Source of the DNA: Erysipelotrichaceae bacterium | GTDB lineage: Bacteria; Bacillota_I; Bacilli_A; Erysipelotrichales; Erysipelotrichaceae | Direction: 5' to 3' | Assembly (NCBI GenBank): GCA_029227155.1 | Contig: JAQXZJ010000119.1 | Location: forward strand, 1-34,600 | Length of the DNA: 34,600 nucleotides | Part shown: positions 30,121 through 34,600 of the stretch, one piece after another | Layout: every line of letters starts with the position of its first letter | Numbering within the stretch: position 1 is the stretch's first letter | Program-made: the position numbers and the translations under genes | The notes under the pieces: model-generated | Database searches by the model: none | Seen by the model: the letters and a program-made list of their open reading frames with translations, nothing else | What the model was told of the DNA's origin: nothing

Positions 30121-33054
30121 ATGTTTCTAAAACGAATTGAAATGCAGGGATTTAAATCATTTGCGGACCGTTCAGTGATTACATTTGATCATGAAATAAC
30201 TGGTATCGTTGGTCCAAATGGTTGTGGAAAAAGTAATATCTCAGATGCTGTTCGTTGGGTATTGGGAGAACAATCTGCAAAATCTATGCGCGGAAGTACG
30301 ATGACGGACGTCATTTTTGCTGGAACATCTAATCGAAAAATGGTTAACTTCGCTGAAGTTGTTTTAGTATTTGATAATTCAGAACATTTTTTAAATACTG
30401 AATATGAAGAAATAGAAATTACTAGAAGATTACATCGGTTGACTGGTGAAAGTGAGTATTTAATCAATCGAACTCCTTGTCGTTTAAAGGATATTGTTGA
30501 TTTAATTTTAGATAGTGGTCTTGGAAAAGATTCATTAAGCATTATATCTCAAGGAAATATTGTAAACTTTGCGGAAGCAAAACCACAAGATCGGCGTGGC
30601 TTATTTGAAGAAGCAGCAGGAGTTGCTAAGTATAAAAAGAGAAAACATGAGTCTACATTAAAATTAGAACGTACACAGGATAATTTAGATCGTTTAAGTG
30701 ATATTATCGATGAAATTGAAAAACAAGTTGCTCCATTGCGTAGACAAGCAAATAAAGCGTTGGTTTATAAAGAAAAGAAGGAAAAATTAGAACGTATTGA
30801 AATTGGAGTTTTAGTTTCTGAAATTCAATCGCATCAAAAAAAGATTGAAGAAGCACAAGAATCGTTACGAAAGATTGAAGCGATGACTGTCATGCATACG
30901 GCACAGATGACTACTTTAGATGCGACAGTTAATGAATTAAAAGAAGAATCTAGAACGTTAGATCGTGAAATTCATTTCTTACAAGAAGAAACATTACGTG
31001 TGATGCAAGAAATTCAGACATTAGAAGCGCGTAAAGTTGAAATTGATGAACGAAGGAAATATCAGATTGAAAAGAGTCAAAATCAATCAAAAGCAGAAGA
31101 ATTAAAACATTTATTAGATGAAGCTCGATTCGAATATGAGGATAGAAAACGCCGTTTTGAGATGTTATCTGCAGATCTGCAAATGTCAAATCGTAATTTA
31201 GAAGAATTACAGGATCAAGTATCACGTCATTTTCAATTAGTCGAGCAAGCAAATACGGAAACAAGACAATTAGAAAATCGTAAAGAAGTACTTCGAGCGC
31301 AGATGCAAAGTCCATTTCAAAATCAAATTGGTTTAAAAGCTATTATGAATGCGAAAGAAAGTCTGCCTGGGGTAAAGGAAGTTGTAGCAAAAGCCTTTTT
31401 ACCAAAAGATGGTTATGAAGTTGCTATTTCTACTGCTTTAGGAGGGGCAATGTATCATATCATTACCACAGATGAAGCAAGTGCAAGAAGAGCTATTGGC
31501 TTTTTGAAAAAGAATCAATCAGGACGTGCTACTTTTTTACCGATGAATGTTATGAAAGAAAACTATGTACGTCAAGATGCACAAATTATCTGTGATCATA
31601 CGGAAGGATATCTTGGAAATGCGATAGATTTTGTAATTTATCATGAAGAATATCATTCAATTGGGATGAATCTATTAGGTAATGTTCTAATCACTGATAC
31701 ATTAGAACATGCAAATGAACTTTCACGTTTATTAAAACATCAATATAAAATAGTTACTTTAGATGGTGATGTTGTACATCGTGGTGGTTCTATGAGTGGA
31801 GGTCATCAAAAGAATAGTACTTCAATTATGGCGATTGAAAAAGAATACCAAAAGATGGATGAAAAAATTGAACAAGCACAAGCGATTCAAAATGAAAGAT
31901 ATCAAACGTATCGCCAATATAGAAAGAAACAAGAAGAAGCAAATGAAGCATTGATGCAGATTCGAATCCAATTTGCTCAAATTGAACCGGTGTTAGAAGC
32001 AAAACGTGCTAAATATGAACGATTACAGGCAGAATATGAAACACTTTGTCCACAATCTGAAGATACGGATGAAGTAGCATTTACGGATGAACTGATTCTT
32101 TCATTGAATCATGCTTACTCAAAGAAAGATGAAATTACAACAAAGATTCGTTTAAAGAATGATCGAAGAGTAAAATGTTCTTCTGAATTAGAACGTAAAG
32201 AAAATCAACTACGGCAATTACGTAGAGAGTTGAGTGCGATTCAGGCTGATGAAAAAGCATTACAGTTAGACTTAGTTCGATGGAATACACAGTTAGATAA
32301 TCATGTTCTGCGTTTAAACAGTGAATATCAGATGACGGTAGATTATGCACTTACTCAAACATATGAAATTGATTTGGAACAAGCAAAACAACAGGTTCAA
32401 ATTCTTAAAAAAGAAATTCAAGAACTTGGAAATGTAAATATGGAAGCACCAACTCAATATGAAGAAACCAATGATCGATATACACAGTTAAAGAAACAAC
32501 ATGATGAATTGACTCATTCAAAACAAAAAATCTTAGATGCAATTGCTGAGATGGATGAAATTATGAAGGTGCAGTTTAAAGAAACCTTCGATCAAATCAA
32601 TTTAGAACTACAAAACGTATTTACTGTATTATTTGGTGGAGGTAAAGCAAAACTATTCTTAGAAGACCCAAATGACATCTTAAATTCAGGAATTGATATT
32701 GATGTACAACCTCCAGGTAAAAATGTACAGAATATTCGTTTGTTCTCTGGTGGAGAAAAATCTTTGATTGCCATTTGTGTCTTGTTCGCAATTCTAAGGA
32801 CTAGACCGGTACCACTATGTATTTTTGATGAGGTTGAGGCAGCTTTAGACCAAGGAAATGTAGAACGGTTTGCGAAATATATCCGTGAATTTAAACAAAC
32901 ACAATTCATTGTGGTTACTCATCGTCCAGGAACGATGGAACAATGTGATGTTCTATATGGTGTAACAATGCCACAACAAGGAATTTCACAATTATTAAAA
33001 GTTAGACTGAAAGATGCAATTGATTTATCAGATGAAAGTGAGGTGCAAGAATGA
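30121..33054 (+). CDS. smc: Chromosome segregation protein SMC (short-armed)
   Basis: SMC dimers with ScpA and ScpB load at the origin region and zip chromosome arms together. The 977-residue product has the N-terminal ATPase half with Walker A GPNGCGKSN (31-39) and ISQGNIVNF, coil 1 (about 165-395) and a hinge (about 400-565, with LPGVKEVVAKAFLPKDGYEV and GGSMSGG). Coil 2 (about 570-790) leads to the C-terminal half with the signature RLFSGGEKSLIAI and Walker B CIFDEVEAALD. Typical bacterial SMC is about 1180 residues; here each arm is roughly 100 residues shorter, while head and hinge are complete. ATG 30121 has GAGGT upstream. It overlaps ftsY by 4 bases. Confidence 0.95.
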   Translation: MFLKRIEMQGFKSFADRSVITFDHEITGIVGPNGCGKSNISDAVRWVLGEQSAKSMRGSTMTDVIFAGTSNRKMVNFAEVVLVFDNSEHFLNTEYEEIEITRRLHRLTGESEYLINRTPCRLKDIVDLILDSGLGKDSLSIISQGNIVNFAEAKPQDRRGLFEEAAGVAKYKKRKHESTLKLERTQDNLDRLSDIIDEIEKQVAPLRRQANKALVYKEKKEKLERIEIGVLVSEIQSHQKKIEEAQESLRKIEAMTVMHTAQMTTLDATVNELKEESRTLDREIHFLQEETLRVMQEIQTLEARKVEIDERRKYQIEKSQNQSKAEELKHLLDEARFEYEDRKRRFEMLSADLQMSNRNLEELQDQVSRHFQLVEQANTETRQLENRKEVLRAQMQSPFQNQIGLKAIMNAKESLPGVKEVVAKAFLPKDGYEVAISTALGGAMYHIITTDEASARRAIGFLKKNQSGRATFLPMNVMKENYVRQDAQIICDHTEGYLGNAIDFVIYHEEYHSIGMNLLGNVLITDTLEHANELSRLLKHQYKIVTLDGDVVHRGGSMSGGHQKNSTSIMAIEKEYQKMDEKIEQAQAIQNERYQTYRQYRKKQEEANEALMQIRIQFAQIEPVLEAKRAKYERLQAEYETLCPQSEDTDEVAFTDELILSLNHAYSKKDEITTKIRLKNDRRVKCSSELERKENQLRQLRRELSAIQADEKALQLDLVRWNTQLDNHVLRLNSEYQMTVDYALTQTYEIDLEQAKQQVQILKKEIQELGNVNMEAPTQYEETNDRYTQLKKQHDELTHSKQKILDAIAEMDEIMKVQFKETFDQINLELQNVFTVLFGGGKAKLFLEDPNDILNSGIDIDVQPPGKNVQNIRLFSGGEKSLIAICVLFAILRTRPVPLCIFDEVEAALDQGNVERFAKYIREFKQTQFIVVTHRPGTMEQCDVLYGVTMPQQGISQLLKVRLKDAIDLSDESEVQE

Positions 33055-34025
33055 GTTTTTTACAACAATTAAAAGATAGAATTTCTCGTAAAGAGGATAA
33101 TGCCGATCGCTATTTAGATGGGTATAAGAAAACTAGAAAATCATTTGGTGAAAAACTAGGTTCTATGTTTCGTGCTTTTGATGGTTTAACAGATGACTTT
33201 TTGGAACAATTAATGATTCTTTTATTAGAAGCGGATGTTGGAGTAGAAACATCAGAAAAAATCGTTGATATGGTACAAAAAGAAGGAAAAAATCGGTTTA
33301 TCAGAAATGCTGAAGATGTGATGGAATGTTTGGTGGAACAGATGTCAATTCTATATGATGAAAAAAGCATTCCTGAAATCAAAATGAATCCGAACGGCCC
33401 TACTGTTATTTTGATGGTTGGAGTAAACGGTGTTGGAAAAACAACATCAATCGCTAAACTAGCAAACTATTATCAGAAACAAGGAAAAGTAGTAGCAACT
33501 GCTGCTGCAGATACGTTTCGAGCAGGTGCTGTACATCAATTAGAAGAATGGTCTAATCGTTTAGGCATTCCTTGTATCAAAGGAAAAGAAAATGCGGATC
33601 CTTCCAGTGTTCTTGTGGATGCTTGCCGGTATGCAAAAGAACATAACATTGATCTATTATTAGCAGATACTGCAGGTCGTTTACAAAATAAAGCAAATTT
33701 GATGAAAGAACTAGAAAAAATGCATCGGGTAATTGGAAAAGAAATTCCTGGCGGACCACAAGAAACGTGGCTAGTTATTGATGCGACGACAGGCCAAAAC
33801 GGATTGCATCAAGCAGATGTATTTTTTGAATCTACAAAGGTAACCGGAATTATTCTTACGAAATTAGATGGCACTGCAAAAGGTGGTATTGTCATGGCAA
33901 TTCGAGATCAGTTACATTTGCCAGTACGATTCGTTGGCTTAGGAGAAACGATGAATGATTTAAGACCATTTGAAATTGAAGAATATTTATATTCCATTGC
34001 ACAGGGGTTAGAAGCGAATGAATAA
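33051..34025 (+). CDS. ftsY: Signal recognition particle receptor FtsY
   Basis: FtsY docks the Ffh-ribosome complex at the membrane for co-translational insertion. The 324-residue product has a short charged N-domain and the NG GTPase core: VGVNGVGKTTSIAKLANYYQ (G1), ADTFRAGAVHQLEEWSNRLG (G2 region), LLADTAGRLQNKANLMKELE (G3), TKLDGTAKGGI (G4) and FVGLGETMNDLRPFE. It lacks the long acidic A domain of E. coli, as is usual in Firmicutes. ATG 33051 overlaps smc (ATGA), and its stop overlaps ylxM by 8 bases. Confidence 0.96.
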   Translation: MSFLQQLKDRISRKEDNADRYLDGYKKTRKSFGEKLGSMFRAFDGLTDDFLEQLMILLLEADVGVETSEKIVDMVQKEGKNRFIRNAEDVMECLVEQMSILYDEKSIPEIKMNPNGPTVILMVGVNGVGKTTSIAKLANYYQKQGKVVATAAADTFRAGAVHQLEEWSNRLGIPCIKGKENADPSSVLVDACRYAKEHNIDLLLADTAGRLQNKANLMKELEKMHRVIGKEIPGGPQETWLVIDATTGQNGLHQADVFFESTKVTGIILTKLDGTAKGGIVMAIRDQLHLPVRFVGLGETMNDLRPFEIEEYLYSIAQGLEANE

Positions 34026-34353
34026 TCCTATGCAATTAGATCATTTGGAACAAATGAACGATTTACTGGATTGGTATCAGTCTTTATTAACAGATAAACA
34101 ACGCAAGTGTATGTTTTTATACTATTATGATGATTATTCTTTATCAGAAATTGCTGAAGAAGTGCATACTTCTCGTTCTGCTGTGTTTGATATTATGAAA
34201 CGAACAGAACATACATTAATTGAGTATGAAAATAAATTACATTGTGTTGAAAACTTTAAAAAAAGAAGTAAAATATATGAGGAGTTAAGCAAGCTAAATC
34301 TACAAGAAGTAGATAGACTTGTCGAACAATTAAAAAAAATCGATACAGAATAA
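34018..34353 (+). CDS. ylxM: YlxM family helix-turn-helix protein (SRP-associated)
   Basis: YlxM is a small sigma-70-region-4-like protein encoded beside ffh or ftsY; in streptococci it binds SRP components and modulates their GTPase. The 111 residues have family length and show [20 protein letters not shown] followed by [20 protein letters not shown], the helix-turn-helix. ATG 34018 overlaps ftsY by 8 bases. In Bacillus ffh follows; here acetate kinase follows instead, so ffh has been separated from this operon. Confidence 0.92.
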   Translation: MNNPMQLDHLEQMNDLLDWYQSLLTDKQRKCMFLYYYDDYSLSEIAEEVHTSRSAVFDIMKRTEHTLIEYENKLHCVENFKKRSKIYEELSKLNLQEVDRLVEQLKKIDTE

Positions 34354-34375
34354 ATTATTGGAGGTAGAAATTGTT

Positions 34376-34600
34376 ATGTCAAAAGTTATGTCTGTAAACG
34401 CCGGAAGTTCATCTTTGAAGTTCCAATTATTCCAAATGCCAGAAGAAACGGTATTAACAAGTGGTCAAGTAGAAAGAATTGGAATGGATGATGGAATCTT
34501 TACCATTAAAGTAAATGGAGAAAAACATTCATTTACTCAACCAATTGAAAATCATTCTGTTGCGGTTCAATTATTATTGAATGCACTTGTAGAATACAAA
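34376..34600 (+). CDS. ackA: Acetate kinase, N-terminal part (runs off the window end)
   Basis: Acetate kinase makes ATP and acetate from acetyl phosphate. The first 75 codons are present and begin [30 protein letters not shown] is the phosphate-binding signature 1 of the family. The continuation [17 protein letters not shown] and the [12 protein letters not shown] helix fit the ASKHA N-terminal domain. ATG 34376 has GGAGG at 34360-34364, 22 bases after the ylxM stop. There is no terminator or obvious promoter in the gap. Confidence 0.95.
   Translation, partial: MSKVMSVNAGSSSLKFQLFQMPEETVLTSGQVERIGMDDGIFTIKVNGEKHSFTQPIENHSVAVQLLLNALVEYK

Noticed and set aside
30189-32909. Long open frames on the minus strand inside smc, and similar antisense frames in rpsB, tsf and topA
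   Set aside because: They mirror strongly biased codons of real genes, lack ribosome binding sites and show no recognisable domains.
1-34600. CRISPR arrays, insertion sequences, tRNA or rRNA genes, prophage attachment sites
   Set aside because: Reading the intergenic regions showed no regularly spaced repeats, transposase frames, cloverleaf-like sequences or rRNA signatures. xerC is in its conserved chromosomal context and is not a phage integrase.

Overview
The window is AT-rich Gram-positive chromosome. Its gene set and order (efp; rpsP-khpA-rimM-trmD; rplS-lepB; rbgA-rnhB; dprA-topA-trmFO-xerC; rpsB-tsf; pyrH-frr-uppS-cdsA-dxr-rseP; smc-ftsY-ylxM; ackA) are those of a low-GC Firmicute. 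The mix of Bacillus-like blocks, a compact SMC and a KhpA next to RpsP suggests an Erysipelotrichia-type gut bacterium; that placement is inference. TGA and TAG both act as ordinary stop codons here.

Layout. 1-500: the end of what looks like a competence pseudopilin (comG-like) operon, with two overlapping frames. 486-2525: a tetR-type repressor with a clear promoter and palindromic operator, followed by its presumed MATE efflux pump, which is broken by two in-frame stop codons. 2539-5117: efp with its own promoter and terminator, then rpsP-khpA-rimM-trmD ending in a bidirectional terminator. 5121-9243: a convergent FAD-dependent dehydrogenase (COG2509 type) and a divergent DUF2207 membrane protein, which together separate trmD from rplS. 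9260-10359: rplS behind a structured leader, then lepB. 10377-13334: a small accessory block holding a broken secreted Ig-like protein, a flavodoxin-domain protein, a DUF1697 protein, an XRE regulator fused to a desulfoferrodoxin-like module, and a YoaP-like acetyltransferase. 13395-20917: rbgA-rnhB, a CaCA cation exchanger, dprA, topA, trmFO and xerC. 20914-22298: an FMN riboswitch controlling ribU and a flavin split-barrel protein. 22320-24331: rpsB-tsf behind a structured leader. 24364-29465: pyrH-frr-uppS-cdsA-dxr-rseP (UMP kinase, ribosome recycling, undecaprenyl and phospholipid precursors, isoprenoid entry, site-2 protease). 29462-30001: a YfcE-like phosphodiesterase on the minus strand. 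30064-34600: smc-ftsY-ylxM and the first 75 codons of ackA.

Most of the window is growth machinery for translation, tRNA modification, topology and chromosome segregation, protein export and envelope precursors. It is punctuated by clear sigma-A-type promoters, intrinsic terminators and RNA leaders. No gene-free stretch exceeds 300 bases, and I see no rRNA, tRNA, insertion sequence or CRISPR array. The observation I find most interesting is the XRE-desulfoferrodoxin fusion. It keeps the four cysteines expected of a desulforedoxin-type iron site but lacks two of the superoxide reductase metal-ligand histidines, which suggests a redox-sensing transcription factor. Next come an EF-P with a non-lysine tip (Met32-Arg33), a short-armed SMC, and two decaying genes (the MATE pump and the Ig-like secreted protein).
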